Origin: an uncultured Bacteroidales bacterium
GTDB lineage: Bacteria; Bacteroidota; Bacteroidia; Bacteroidales; Bacteroidaceae
NCBI GenBank assembly: GCA_902779845.1
Contig: CACZCZ010000001.1
Location: 62,001-126,000 of the forward strand
Direction of reading: 5' to 3'
Length of the DNA: 64,000 bases
The position numbers and the translations under genes were made by a program. Shown piece by piece: positions 21,650 to 30,206 of the stretch (the first letter of the stretch is position 1; every line of letters begins with the position of its first letter). The notes beneath the pieces were generated by a model. The model searched no databases, was not told where the DNA came from, and saw nothing but the letters and a program-made list of their open reading frames with translations.

Positions 21650-21768
21650 GTGAAAAGTGAAAAATGAAAGAGTGAAAAATACAAGCTACCTTTATCTATT
21701 AGAAAGTGAACGAGAGGCAAATGAAATGATTATTTTTCATTTTTCATTCATTCACTTTTCATTCATCA
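21650..21768. repeat. GTGAAAA-type repeat block between sufE and rbfA
   Basis: The exact 15-mer GTGAAAAGTGAAAAA is at 21650-21664, followed by TGAAAGAGTGAAAAATAC. A second block in reverse sense (TTTTTCATTTTTCATTCATT and CACTTTTCATTC, 21734-21766) could pair with the first as a long imperfect hairpin. The block ends inside the last codons of sufE. Confidence 0.75.
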
Positions 21769-22180
21769 GGCTGTAAGCCAATGCATAAGCTTTCATCTGC
21801 TTCAGCATGGCGAGGAGGCCGTTGCTGCGGGTGGGTGAGAGGTGCTCGCGCAGGCCGATGCGCTCGATGAAGTAGAGGTCGGCATCGAGAATCTCCTGTG
21901 GCGTGTGGTCACTGAGGACACGGATGAGGAGCGTCACGATGCCCTTCACGATGAGTGCGTCGCTCTCGGCCTCGAAATGCACGAGGCCTTCGGGCGTGAG
22001 CTCGGCCGTGAGCCACACGCGGCTCTGGCAGCCGTCGATGAGGTTCTGCTCTGTCTTGGCGCTCTCGGGCAGCGGCTTTTGCTCGTTGCCCAGGTCGATG
22101 AGCATCTGATATTTGTCCATCCAGTCATCGAAGTCGTTGAACTCTTCGATGATTTCGTCTTGTATTTCGTTGATATTCAT
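21752..22180 (-). CDS. sufE: SufE-family Fe-S assembly sulfur acceptor
   Basis: 142 residues. The active Cys is in LIDGCQSRVWLTAEL; DWMDKYQMLIDLG and the C-terminal SPTRSNGLLAMLKQMK are family features. It takes persulfide sulfur from SufS and passes it on to SufBCD. It begins 2 bases after the M28 peptidase stop. sufB is 30 kb away and the other suf genes are not in the window. Confidence 0.9.
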   Translation of the reverse strand: MNINEIQDEIIEEFNDFDDWMDKYQMLIDLGNEQKPLPESAKTEQNLIDGCQSRVWLTAELTPEGLVHFEAESDALIVKGIVTLLIRVLSDHTPQEILDADLYFIERIGLREHLSPTRSNGLLAMLKQMKAYALAYSLMNEK

Positions 22181-22182
22181 AT

Positions 22183-23217
22183 TTAATTATCATTATAAAT
22201 CAGTTGTAACAAAGTCTGACCAACGGCCTTCAGGGCTCCGGGGTCGATGTTCTCCGGCGTATCGTTGACGGTGTGCCAAGTGGGGCCAAAGGACGAGGAG
22301 GCTCCCTCCACACAGGGGATGATATCCACACAGGGCGTGTGGAGGATGCGGTTCACGGGCAGGTGGTCATCAGTGACGAAGCCACCGTCACGGAGCACGA
22401 AATAGTCGCCAAAGCCCAGCTGCACAGCTAGATGCCAGATCATATCCACGATGGGCTTGGCATACTGCTTGGAGAAGCCTTCCATAGCGAAACGGGCCCC
22501 ACGACCGCCTACCATGTCCAGATTGACACCAAAGCGAGCATGATAGCCGAGTGCCAAGGCCTCCTGTGCCCAGTAGCGCGAGCCCAGGCACCAGTAGCTC
22601 TCTTCGGTGTCCTCAGCCCACTGCGGCGTCCCCTGGTCTTCGAGGTCGAAGCACACAAAGTCAATGCCATAGTTGAGCCCTGTCTCAGCGATGACGCGCG
22701 CCATCTCCAGCATCACAGCGATGCCCGAGGCACCGTCGTTGGCCGCCATCACGGGCGTGTGGTGGTTCTCTGCCTGGGGGTCGTTGTCTGCCCAGGCACG
22801 GCTGTCCCAATGAGCGGTGATGAGGATGCGGTCAGCGGCTTCGGGGTTCAGGCGGGCCTGAATGTTGCGGCAGGGCATGGGTTGGCCGTCGTAGCCGTTG
22901 AGCGTGGTGCGTTCTTCGCTCACCTCGGCGCCTATCTCCTGGAACTTCTTCACCATCCAGTCGCCACAGGCCTGATGGGCAGTAGTGCCCGGCACACGCG
23001 GTCCGAAAGCACACTGTGCCTGGACATAGACCATCGCGGAGTCTGCTACGAAAGTCGGCGCTGGGGACAGCGCAATGGTGTCAGCCCCGCTGCCTTGCTT
23101 CGTCTTGCCGGTGCAAGAGGCAAAGAAAATGAGGAGAAGAGAGAGGACCCATCCCAAAACCTTGCCTGTCAGGGAAGGGAGGGGCTGGCGCAATGAAGTT
23201 GTATGACTATAAGACAT
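22183..23217 (-). CDS. M28-family glutaminyl cyclase-like zinc lipoprotein
   Basis: 344 residues with a lipobox (LLLIFFASC). The zinc/catalytic residues are visible in ITAHWDSRAWADN, AANDGASGIAVMLEMAR, FDLEDQG and GPTWHTVNDTPENID. The arrangement resembles bacterial glutaminyl-peptide cyclotransferases, which form N-terminal pyroglutamate on exported proteins, rather than true aminopeptidases; in Bacteroidota many exported proteins start with Gln after signal cleavage. The n-region of the signal peptide (SLRQPLPSLTGKVLGWV) is encoded by a GC-rich repeat-like stretch (23143-23192). Confidence 0.82.
   Translation of the reverse strand: MSYSHTTSLRQPLPSLTGKVLGWVLSLLLIFFASCTGKTKQGSGADTIALSPAPTFVADSAMVYVQAQCAFGPRVPGTTAHQACGDWMVKKFQEIGAEVSEERTTLNGYDGQPMPCRNIQARLNPEAADRILITAHWDSRAWADNDPQAENHHTPVMAANDGASGIAVMLEMARVIAETGLNYGIDFVCFDLEDQGTPQWAEDTEESYWCLGSRYWAQEALALGYHARFGVNLDMVGGRGARFAMEGFSKQYAKPIVDMIWHLAVQLGFGDYFVLRDGGFVTDDHLPVNRILHTPCVDIIPCVEGASSSFGPTWHTVNDTPENIDPGALKAVGQTLLQLIYNDN
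23143..23192 (-). repeat. GC-rich repeat-like stretch in the M28 signal peptide
   Basis: Coding strand: CCCCTCCCTTCCCTGACAGG, then AAGGTTTTGGGATGGGTCC. The C-run/G-run order and the final GGGATGGGTCC resemble the copy at 21155-21192 (GGGGTGGGTCC). The match is imperfect. Confidence 0.5.
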
Positions 23218-23225
23218 TATTTTTT

Positions 23226-23325
23226 CGTTATTTCGTTATTACGTTATTTCGTTATTACGATGACCTCTTAGCAGTCTTTCCCCCACCCCATTTCTCCCCA
23301 CTCTGATGGAAGGGGTTAGGGCTGC
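23226..23325. repeat. CGTTATTT/CGTTATTA octamer array plus C/G-rich tail
   Basis: Four octamers CGTTATTT, CGTTATTA, CGTTATTT, CGTTATTA fill 23226-23257. Then CCCCCACCCCATTTCTCCCC and GATGGAAGGGGTTAGGG (23280-23324) form a GC-rich repeat-like block, ending just past the stop of the GATase-M19 gene. This is the whole gap between the two genes. Confidence 0.75.
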
Positions 23326-25154
23326 TGTCCCATGCAGCGCAGCCAGTTGCCGCCCCAGATGAGGCGGAGGTCTGCTTCGCTGTAGCGCTCGCGCAGGAGA
23401 CGACGGGTGAGGTTGATGAGTTCCGAGGCAGAAGCCAGGCCTGGAACGCCACCGTCGCCGTCGAAGTCCGTGCCGATGCCTACATGCGCGATGCCCATCA
23501 CCTGAACGGCATGGTTCAGGTGTGCAACGGCATCCAGGATGGAAGCCTGCCCATCGGTGCGAAGGAAGCCGTTGTAGAAGGTAATCTGCATGACACCACC
23601 CTTGGCTGCCAGCTTACGCATCTGGTCGTCGGTGAGGTTGCGGGGGTGGTCGCAGAGTGCACGACACGAGGAGTGGGAACACACGATAGGCTCCGTGCTC
23701 ATCTCCAAGGCGTCATAGAAACTGCGTTCGCTGGCATGGGAGAGATCCACCATGATGCCAAGGCGGTTCATCTCGCGAATCACGTCGGCACCAAAGGCGG
23801 TGACACCCATGAGCGGTTCTCCCTCACGCGGTCGGGCCGAGCCGCAGATGTCATTGTTGCCATTGTGGCAGAGCGTCATATAGACGATGCCATACTTCTT
23901 AAAGAAATCTTCCAGCAGATGCAGGTCCTTGCCGATGGCATAACCGTTCTCAATGCCAAGCATGATGGCCTTGCGGCCCTCACTCTTGAGCTGATAGAGC
24001 TCTTGGGCACTGTAGGCAATGCCTACGGCAGCAGCGTTCTGCTGCACCATCTCTTCGACACGACTGAGCTGGCTCTTGGCATAGTCGGTGGCTGCGGCAC
24101 GGCCTTCATCCGTGAGTGGTCCCTGCGGGATGTAAGCCACCATGGTGCTGGCATCCAGACCACCCTCGGTCATCTTATGCAGATCCACGAGAATCTTTGG
24201 GTCGCGATGGTCGAAATGGATGTCCTGGTCAAAGAACATCGGCGTGTCGCAATGGCTGTCCAACGTGAGGATGCGGCTGTGGATGCGGCGTGCTGCATGA
24301 TAGTTGGCAGCCTCGCCCTTCAACCAACGGAACAGCGGCATCATCGTCTCGTCGCCACGCAGGCAGAAGCACTCGGGATGCCATTGCACCCCAAGGATGC
24401 TCTTATGCTCTGAGGATTCAACAGCTTCGATGACGCCGTCGGAGGACGTGGCACAGACGCGCAGGTGAGGCCCCGGCTCACGGACGGCCTGATGGTGGAA
24501 GCTGTTGACCGGCAGCACATCGCACTGCATTATACGGTGGAGAAGGGAATCCTTCTCTATTTTCACCGTGTGCGAGGCATAGGCGCGGTCGAGATCCTGA
24601 CTGTGCTTGAGCAGGGGAGAGAGGCCGGTGCACCCCGTATAGTCGGGGGACTGGATAAAAAGGCCCAGATCCTGCCACACAGTCCCGTCGAGGGCTGCTG
24701 CCAGCATCTGAATGCCACGACAGATGCCCAGCATAGGCAGCTGACGATTGTAAGCCATGCGAATGAGCAAGAGCTCAGCAAGGTCACGCTTAGGATTGAT
24801 GCTGTGGAGGTTGGGAATGGGTTCCTCACCCATGAAAAGTGGATTCATATCCCCGCCACCCGACAGAATGAGGCCATCGAGGCGGTCGAGCATAGTGGCC
24901 AGCGCATCGCCGTCCGCGGTAGGCGGCAACACGACAGGCGTGGCACCAACCCGCAGCACACTCTCGTAGTAGCCCTCGGCCAGCTCACATCCCTTGTCGC
25001 CGAAGTTGCCCGTGATACCTATCACAGGCGTGTGTTGCGTGCCAGGGAAGGAGGCGTGCAGGGCCTCGTAGCGCGCCTTCCAATCAAAAGCAGAACAGGA
25101 GTTCAAGGGTTTAAGAAGTTTAAATTGTTCAAGGATTATGAGTTCAACACTCAA
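23316..25154 (-). CDS. Fusion of class I GATase-like hydrolase (C26) and M19 dipeptidase
   Basis: 612 residues with two enzymes in one chain. Residues about 40-275 are a PuuD-type gamma-glutamyl hydrolase: nucleophile Cys in MLGICRGIQML, with His and Glu in GVQWHPECF. Residues about 290-612 are a renal-type membrane dipeptidase (M19): HCDTP, LGIENGYAIG, YMTLCHNGNN, VDLSHASERSF and IGTDFDGDGG hold the metal ligands. Together they could remove gamma-glutamyl groups and then split the dipeptide, as in glutathione or peptide breakdown; this is inferred. There is no signal peptide. The N-terminal EQFKLLKPLNSC comes from an AT-rich repeat-like stretch at 25101-25136. Confidence 0.88.
   Translation of the reverse strand: MSVELIILEQFKLLKPLNSCSAFDWKARYEALHASFPGTQHTPVIGITGNFGDKGCELAEGYYESVLRVGATPVVLPPTADGDALATMLDRLDGLILSGGGDMNPLFMGEEPIPNLHSINPKRDLAELLLIRMAYNRQLPMLGICRGIQMLAAALDGTVWQDLGLFIQSPDYTGCTGLSPLLKHSQDLDRAYASHTVKIEKDSLLHRIMQCDVLPVNSFHHQAVREPGPHLRVCATSSDGVIEAVESSEHKSILGVQWHPECFCLRGDETMMPLFRWLKGEAANYHAARRIHSRILTLDSHCDTPMFFDQDIHFDHRDPKILVDLHKMTEGGLDASTMVAYIPQGPLTDEGRAAATDYAKSQLSRVEEMVQQNAAAVGIAYSAQELYQLKSEGRKAIMLGIENGYAIGKDLHLLEDFFKKYGIVYMTLCHNGNNDICGSARPREGEPLMGVTAFGADVIREMNRLGIMVDLSHASERSFYDALEMSTEPIVCSHSSCRALCDHPRNLTDDQMRKLAAKGGVMQITFYNGFLRTDGQASILDAVAHLNHAVQVMGIAHVGIGTDFDGDGGVPGLASASELINLTRRLLRERYSEADLRLIWGGNWLRCMGQQP
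25101..25136. repeat. TTCAAGGGTTTAAGAAGTTT-type AT-rich stretch in the fusion gene start
   Basis: GTTCAAGG at 25101 and GTTCAAGG at 25127 flank TTTAAGAAGTTTAAAT. It is translated on the minus strand as EQFKLLKPLN. AT-rich against its GC-rich host gene; judged repeat-like from its composition and internal repetition. Confidence 0.5.
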
Positions 25155-25164
25155 TATTCAATTC

Positions 25165-25698
25165 TTAGTCTTCAGCCGTGTCAGCAAGCAGGGCAGCTTT
25201 CTTGGCCGTGAGGGCCTTGATGGTTGCCAAGTCGGCATCAGAGAGACCTATGGGCACTTCCTTCTTGATGCTCTGCTTGAGGGAGATCAGCGTCTCCGTG
25301 GCCATCACACCCGGAATCTCCTGCAAGCGATTGTTGAGGAGTTCCATCAAGTGGGCATTGTCACGAGCATAGAGCTTGATGAGCATCGTGTAGGGGCCTG
25401 TGGTGAAATGACATTCCACAATCTCCGGAATCTTCTCAAACTCGTTGACAACGTGCTTGTACATCGAACCACGCTCCAGCGTGATACCCACGTAGGTGCA
25501 TGTGTTATAGCCCAGCGAAGCAGGGTTCACGTCGTAACCCGATCCCGTGATGACACCGATATCTACCAGACGCTGTACACGCTGGTGAATGGCAGCACGC
25601 GACACGCCACATTCCGTAGCTACATCCTTAAAAGGAATGCGCGCATTATGCGTGATAATTTCAAGAATCTTCTTGTCGAGACTATCAATTTTTTCCAT
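25165..25698 (-). CDS. Lrp/AsnC-family transcriptional regulator
   Basis: 177 residues. The N-terminal helix-turn-helix (LDKKILEIITHNARIPFKDV, then GVSRAAIHQRVQRL) is followed by the ligand-binding RAM domain (YVGITLERGS through VMATETLISL). The family usually ends near 150-155 residues; this one has an extra Ala/Lys-rich tail after KKEVPIGLSD. It senses amino acids and controls their metabolism in known members. Its own promoter is at 25729-25737; the downstream GATase-M19 gene begins 10 bases after its stop and is probably in the same transcript. Confidence 0.9.
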   Translation of the reverse strand: MEKIDSLDKKILEIITHNARIPFKDVATECGVSRAAIHQRVQRLVDIGVITGSGYDVNPASLGYNTCTYVGITLERGSMYKHVVNEFEKIPEIVECHFTTGPYTMLIKLYARDNAHLMELLNNRLQEIPGVMATETLISLKQSIKKEVPIGLSDADLATIKALTAKKAALLADTAED

Positions 25699-25728
25699 GA
25701 TGAGTGTGATTGGTTATCATTTTGTTAC

Positions 25729-25737
25729 GCAAAGGTA
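25729..25737 (-). promoter_or_regulatory. -7 promoter element (Lrp/AsnC regulator)
   Basis: Minus-strand TACCTTTGC, 31 bases before the ATG at 25698. Confidence 0.65.
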
Positions 25738-25773
25738 GGTATTTTCTGCACAACGGCCATGATATTTACGAAA

Positions 25774-25808
25774 AAAATGACACCAAAGGGCTACTTTGGT
25801 GTCATTTT
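25774..25808 (-). terminator. Strong terminator after the FKBP cluster
   Basis: Perfect 15-base arms AAAATGACACCAAAG and CTTTGGTGTCATTTT with a 5-base loop. On the minus strand the stem ends in a run of seven Ts, as expected for a rho-independent terminator of the FKBP run. Confidence 0.88.
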
Positions 25809-25826
25809 GAGTGTAAATAAGTGTAA

Positions 25827-26717
25827 TTACTTCACTATTTCCAGCAATTCCACAGTAAAGATGAGCGTGGAGAGGGGAGGAATCTTGCCGGCCTCACGTG
25901 CGCCATAGCCAAGCTCCTGGGGAATATAGACTTCCCACTTGGAACCGACGGGCATCATCGTGAGTGCCTCTGTCCAACCCTTGATGACCTGATTGCAGGC
26001 GAAGGTGGCAGGTTGGTTGCGCTTGTAGCTGCTGTCGAACTCCGTGCCGTCGATGAGATGACCTTCGTAGTTCACCTTCACGCGATCGGTAGCCTTCGGC
26101 TTTTCGCCGGTGCCGGCAACGAGAACCTTGTACTGCAGGCCGCTGGGCGTGGTCTGCACGCTGTCCTTCTTGGCATTGGCTTTCAGGAAGGCTTCGCCAT
26201 CGGCACGGTTCTTGCCATACTTAGCCTCCATCTTCACCTTATTATAATATTCCATCTGCTTGTTGGACACAGCCTGTGCGCTGTCCAGCGAGATGGTGGC
26301 GTTGCCTGCGATAGCAGCACGAAAGCCTTCGATGAAGCGGCTCTTGTCCAGGAGATCCACGCTGTCGTTGATCTGCTTGTTCACCTGGGGGACAATCTGG
26401 CTTTCCACCTGCTGGCGGATTTCTTTGCCAACGATGTAAGCCTTCATCTGCTTGGCCTCCTCATCCATTTCAGGAGTATCGAAGCCACTGAGGAAATGGG
26501 CAATATAAGCGGTATCTACACCCATGCGCTGTACCAGGTAGGACATAAGACCATTGGTCTGGGCCATACCAAAAGCATAGCTGAAATCCCTCATGGGGAT
26601 GGTGTCAACCTTCTCGGCCACCTCCTGCTTCTTGGATTTCTTCACCTTCTTGGCGGCGCTGGCGCTCATGCACACCAGCAGTGCCAAGACGATGATAGCG
26701 TATCTTGATGTTTTCAT
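25827..26717 (-). CDS. FKBP-type peptidyl-prolyl isomerase, exported
   Basis: 296 residues with a signal peptide ([16 protein letters not shown]). An N-terminal FKBP-N dimerisation-like part ([18 protein letters not shown]) is followed by a C-terminal FKBP domain: [40 protein letters not shown] and [16 protein letters not shown]. It would catalyse proline isomerisation and chaperone exported proteins. Third in transcription order of three tandem paralogues; the terminator at 25774-25808 follows. Confidence 0.92.
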   Translation of the reverse strand: MKTSRYAIIVLALLVCMSASAAKKVKKSKKQEVAEKVDTIPMRDFSYAFGMAQTNGLMSYLVQRMGVDTAYIAHFLSGFDTPEMDEEAKQMKAYIVGKEIRQQVESQIVPQVNKQINDSVDLLDKSRFIEGFRAAIAGNATISLDSAQAVSNKQMEYYNKVKMEAKYGKNRADGEAFLKANAKKDSVQTTPSGLQYKVLVAGTGEKPKATDRVKVNYEGHLIDGTEFDSSYKRNQPATFACNQVIKGWTEALTMMPVGSKWEVYIPQELGYGAREAGKIPPLSTLIFTVELLEIVK

Positions 26718-26732
26718 CGTAGTGAAGCGGAT

Positions 26733-27596
26733 TTACTTCTCGATGTCAAGCAGTTCGATGGTGAAGGTCAGAGCGCTGAAGGGCTTGATGTTGCCCATGT
26801 CCTGCGTGCCATAAGCCTGATCCTGGGGGATATAGACAATCCACTTGGAACCAACAGGCATAGAAGTCAGTGCTGCCTTGAAGCCGGGAATCACCTGGTT
26901 GGCGCGGAAGGTGGTGGGCTCGCTCTCCAGGTTGCTGTCGAAGACGGTGCCGTCGATGAGCTTACCTTCATAGTGAACCTTCACGCGAGCAGTGTCAGCA
27001 GCAACCTCGCCGTTGCCCTCGGTGATCACCTCGTAGAGGACACCGTTGCCGAGTTCCTTCACGCCTTCCTTCTTGGCGATTTCAGCGAGGTAGTCCTCAC
27101 CAGCCTTCTTGTTGTCGGCATAAGCTTTAGCACGAGCAGCCTCACGGATAGCATCCATGCGGGTCTGCACGAAGGTGTTGGCGGAATCAAGGCTCATCAC
27201 CTTCTCGTTGCCTGCGACAGCAGCGATGAAACCGGCATATACGTTGGATTCATTGACGGTCTGGGTGGAGTCCTCACCGAAGATCATGCGATTGATGTTC
27301 TGGAGCATGCCCTGGCTCACCTGCTGGCCAATCTGAATGCCTGCATAGAAAGCAGCCTTGCTCTTGTCATCACCGGCCTTAACACCCTCGCGGAAGCCCT
27401 TGATGAAATCCTCAACATAGGTGGTGTCAACACCCATGCGCATGCTCAGATACTCCTTCAGACCCTGAGTCTGACTCATACCGATAGCATAGCTAAGTGT
27501 GTCGATGTCGGTCTTCAGTGTTGCGCTGGGACCCTGGTTGCAAGAGGCCATGACAGCTGCCAAGGCCACTGCGAGAACGAATGAAATCTTTTTCAT
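26733..27596 (-). CDS. FKBP-type peptidyl-prolyl isomerase, lipoprotein
   Basis: 287 residues. The lipobox is visible at LAAVMASC. The N-terminal domain (TLSYAIGMSQTQGLKEYL) parallels that of the adjacent paralogue, and the FKBP core reads VKVHYEGKLIDGTVFDSNLE, VIPGFKAALTSMPVGSKWIV and LTFTIELLDIEK. Likely anchored in the outer membrane facing the periplasm. It is 15 bases upstream of the next paralogue, so the two are probably one operon. Confidence 0.92.
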   Translation of the reverse strand: MKKISFVLAVALAAVMASCNQGPSATLKTDIDTLSYAIGMSQTQGLKEYLSMRMGVDTTYVEDFIKGFREGVKAGDDKSKAAFYAGIQIGQQVSQGMLQNINRMIFGEDSTQTVNESNVYAGFIAAVAGNEKVMSLDSANTFVQTRMDAIREAARAKAYADNKKAGEDYLAEIAKKEGVKELGNGVLYEVITEGNGEVAADTARVKVHYEGKLIDGTVFDSNLESEPTTFRANQVIPGFKAALTSMPVGSKWIVYIPQDQAYGTQDMGNIKPFSALTFTIELLDIEK

Positions 27597-27649
27597 TTTT
27601 GCTTTTTTATTTAGGGGTTAATAGTTTAGAAGAATGACTAATCAGTCAA

Positions 27650-27674
27650 ATTGTAAATTGTCCAATTGTCCAAT
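27650..27674. repeat. 25-bp AT-rich string shared with the GH2 gene
   Basis: Identical over 25 bases and in the same orientation to 16391-16415 inside the GH2 beta-galactosidase gene. It consists of octamer units ATTGTCCA and abuts the stop codon of the third FKBP gene. Confidence 0.9.
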
Positions 27675-28258
27675 TATAAGACCTTGATGAGTTCAACATC
27701 AAAGATGAGTGTGGAATAGGGCGGGATGCTGCTGCCAGCGCCACGCTCGCCGTAGCCGAGCAGATAAGGGATGAAGAAGCGGAACTTGCTGCCTTCCTTC
27801 ATCAGCTGCACGCCCTCGGTCCAACCGGGGATGACACCATTAAGGGGGAAGTCAGCGGGCTCGCCACGCTGGTAGCTGCTGTCGAAGACGGTGCCGTTGA
27901 TGAGCGTGCCTTCATAATGGCAACGTACCTTGTCCGTAGCCTTGGGGCTGCGGCCCGTACCCTCTGTGAGCACCATATACTGCAAGCCGCTCTTAGTGGT
28001 GACAACGCCGTCCTTCTTGCCGTTAGCCTCCAGGAATGCCTTCCCTTCAGCGATGGCACCCTCGGCCTGCTTGCGAGCTTGTTTGTCGAAATATTCATTG
28101 AGCAGGGCCTGTGCCTCGCGGTGAGAGATGGCGGGCTCGGCATCTGTCAGAACATCGCAGATACTCTGCGTAAAGTCCTGTACATTGAAGTCTTCGATAC
28201 CCATATTCTTCAACTGTTGGCCGATACCAAGACCCAATGCATAACTGATTTTGTTCAT
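27674..28258 (-). CDS. FKBP-type peptidyl-prolyl isomerase, cytoplasmic form
   Basis: About 194 residues, starting at MNKISYALGLGIGQQLKNMG (28258); an upstream in-frame ATG at 28330 precedes the promoter at 28288-28296 and is rejected. No signal peptide is present, unlike its two neighbours. The FKBP domain shows VRCHYEGTLINGTVFDSSYQ, VIPGWTEGVQLMKEGSKFRF and IPPYSTLIFDVELIKVL. First gene of the three-gene run. Confidence 0.9.
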   Translation of the reverse strand: MNKISYALGLGIGQQLKNMGIEDFNVQDFTQSICDVLTDAEPAISHREAQALLNEYFDKQARKQAEGAIAEGKAFLEANGKKDGVVTTKSGLQYMVLTEGTGRSPKATDKVRCHYEGTLINGTVFDSSYQRGEPADFPLNGVIPGWTEGVQLMKEGSKFRFFIPYLLGYGERGAGSSIPPYSTLIFDVELIKVL

Positions 28259-28287
28259 GTTTTTGTCGTTCGTTTTTATAATCGGCC

Positions 28288-28296
28288 GCAAAGGTA
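28288..28296 (-). promoter_or_regulatory. -7 promoter element (FKBP run)
   Basis: Minus-strand TACCTTTGC, 30 bases before the ATG at 28258. Confidence 0.65.
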
Positions 28297-28454
28297 CAGA
28301 TAATTTACGATTCAACCATTTACAAAGCACAAATTATTTTGCGAATCGGCCTTGATTTATGATTTATTTGATTTTGGAGCAACAAAAAACATAAAAAAGA
28401 ATCAAAAATTCAAAGAAATCACACATCGCAAATCGCCGAATCGCAAATAATGAT

Positions 28455-28463
28455 TACTTTTGC
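28455..28463 (+). promoter_or_regulatory. -7 promoter element (sirtuin gene)
   Basis: TACTTTTGC, 22 bases before the ATG at 28485. The 225-base divergent gap from 28259 otherwise holds AT-rich sequence with TCGCAAAT repeats (28431-28449). Confidence 0.65.
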
Positions 28464-28484
28464 CCTTGCAAAACCATGTATGCT

Positions 28485-29192
28485 ATGAAAAAAGTAGTCA
28501 TTCTTACGGGTGCTGGCATGTCTGCCGAGAGCGGCATCAGCACCTTCCGCGATTCCGGCGGACTCTGGGAAGAGTATCGTGTTGAGGATGTAGCCACCAT
28601 CGAGGGCTACCAACGCAACCCCGAACTAGTGCTCAACTTCTACAATGAACGTCGTCGTCAGCTGCCACTGGTGAGACCCTGCCATGGTCATGAACTGGTG
28701 GCAGAGCTGGAAAAGGACTTTGATGTGACGGTCATCACGCAGAATGTCGATAACCTGCACGAGAGAGCCGGCTCCACGAAGGTCATCCATCTGCACGGAG
28801 AGCTGGATAAGGCGACGTCAACGTGGAGCCCCAACGACCCCAAGCAGATAGTCACCCTCCCACCCGACCATCCCGATATCCACATAGGCGACACAGCCGC
28901 TGACGGCAGCCAACTGCGTCCCTTCATCGTATGGTTCGGTGAGCCCGTGCCCGAAATAGAGCGTGCCGCCATGATTTCGTCGAAAGCCGACATCTTTGTC
29001 GTCATCGGCACCAGCCTCAACGTCTATCCAGCCGCCGGCCTCATCCAATATGTGCCGGAAAATGCTCCCATCTACCTCATCGACCCGAAGGATGTGCCTT
29101 GGACATCAGGGCACCGGTTCCATCACATCAAAAAGGGAGCCTCAGAAGGTATGGAAGAACTGACCCAATTGTTACAAAAAGAGCGCCTATGA
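28485..29192 (+). CDS. cobB: NAD-dependent protein deacylase, SIR2 family
   Basis: About 235 residues. The NAD site is GAGMSAESGISTFRDSGGLW; QNVDNLHERAGS and the catalytic His in IHLHGEL are present, then FGEPVP and GTSLNVYPAAGL. The zinc Cys pairs of many sirtuins are missing between HLHGEL and VWFGEP, as in some Bacteroidota class III members. It removes acyl groups from lysines. The ATG at 28485 fits the family better than the one at 28476. The stop overlaps the start of the nucleoside kinase (ATGA). Confidence 0.9.
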   Translation: MKKVVILTGAGMSAESGISTFRDSGGLWEEYRVEDVATIEGYQRNPELVLNFYNERRRQLPLVRPCHGHELVAELEKDFDVTVITQNVDNLHERAGSTKVIHLHGELDKATSTWSPNDPKQIVTLPPDHPDIHIGDTAADGSQLRPFIVWFGEPVPEIERAAMISSKADIFVVIGTSLNVYPAAGLIQYVPENAPIYLIDPKDVPWTSGHRFHHIKKGASEGMEELTQLLQKERL

Positions 29193-30172
29193 AAAAGCTG
29201 GATGCCGTCATGGCCGAACTGCGCCACTGGCAAGAAATAATAGGACTGAGCACCGTCGCCGAACTCAACCGTGCCTTACGAGAAGGCCATGCCGCTGAGA
29301 TTATCTACGTGTCGGAAGCGCTGCAGGAACGCAAGATTGCGGCTGTCGCCGACCAAGTAAAGAAGTCGGGCTGCCGCATTGTCATGCTCGCAGGACCCAG
29401 CAGCAGCGGAAAGACCACGACGTGCAAGCGTCTGGCCGTGCAGTTAGGAGCTGTGGGGCTACGCCCCAACATGCTCTCGCTGGATGACTATTTCCTCAAC
29501 CGCGAATATACACCACGTGATGAAAATGGCGAATACGACTTCGAGTGTCTGGAGGCACTGGATGTACCGTTCTTCAATGATCAGCTGCAGCGTCTGCTGA
29601 AAGGTGAATCTGTGACGTGCCCGAAGTTCAACTTCCATACGGGACAACGCGAGATGACAAGCACACCGCGACAGCTGAAAGAGAACGAGGTGCTCATCAT
29701 CGAAGGTATCCACGCCCTGAATCCCCAGCTGACACCAGACATCCCCCGCGAGGACAAATACCAGCTCTATGTCTCGGCGCTCACCACGATTCAACTTGAT
29801 GAGAAACGTCGGATCTCAACCTCTGACAACCGTCTGCTGCGACGCATCATCCGCGACAAGAAGTTCCGCAACTACTCGGCTCAGGAAACCATCCATCGAT
29901 GGCCCAGCGTGAGAGCCGGCGAAGAGAAATGGATCTTCCCCTATCAGGAGAACTGCGACCGAATGGTCAACAGCGCCCTACTCTATGAGCTCGCAGTGCT
30001 GCGTAACTATGTAATGCCCATTCTCGAAGAGGTGCCAGTGGATGCTCCCGAATACGAAGAGGCCCTGCGACTGCGAGGACTGGTGGGCTTTTTCGAGCCC
30101 ATCGAGGATAAACAGATTCCACCCATGTCACTGCTTCGCGAGTTCCTGGGCGGCAGTAGTTTCAAATATTAA
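29189..30172 (+). CDS. Uridine kinase-like nucleoside kinase
   Basis: About 327 residues. The P-loop is GPSSSGKTTTCKRL; SLDDYF, VLIIEGIHALNP and the lid region RRIIRDKKFR match the uridine kinase/phosphoribulokinase family. N-terminal residues 1-65 are a helical extension found in Bacteroidota nucleoside kinases. It would phosphorylate uridine or a related nucleoside. The start at 29189 overlaps the sirtuin stop by four bases; an earlier in-frame ATG at 29099 lies deep in the sirtuin gene. Confidence 0.85.
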   Translation: MKKLDAVMAELRHWQEIIGLSTVAELNRALREGHAAEIIYVSEALQERKIAAVADQVKKSGCRIVMLAGPSSSGKTTTCKRLAVQLGAVGLRPNMLSLDDYFLNREYTPRDENGEYDFECLEALDVPFFNDQLQRLLKGESVTCPKFNFHTGQREMTSTPRQLKENEVLIIEGIHALNPQLTPDIPREDKYQLYVSALTTIQLDEKRRISTSDNRLLRRIIRDKKFRNYSAQETIHRWPSVRAGEEKWIFPYQENCDRMVNSALLYELAVLRNYVMPILEEVPVDAPEYEEALRLRGLVGFFEPIEDKQIPPMSLLREFLGGSSFKY

Positions 30173-30206
30173 GACCGGGTCTCATAGGCCCCACTAACCT
30201 CATAAG

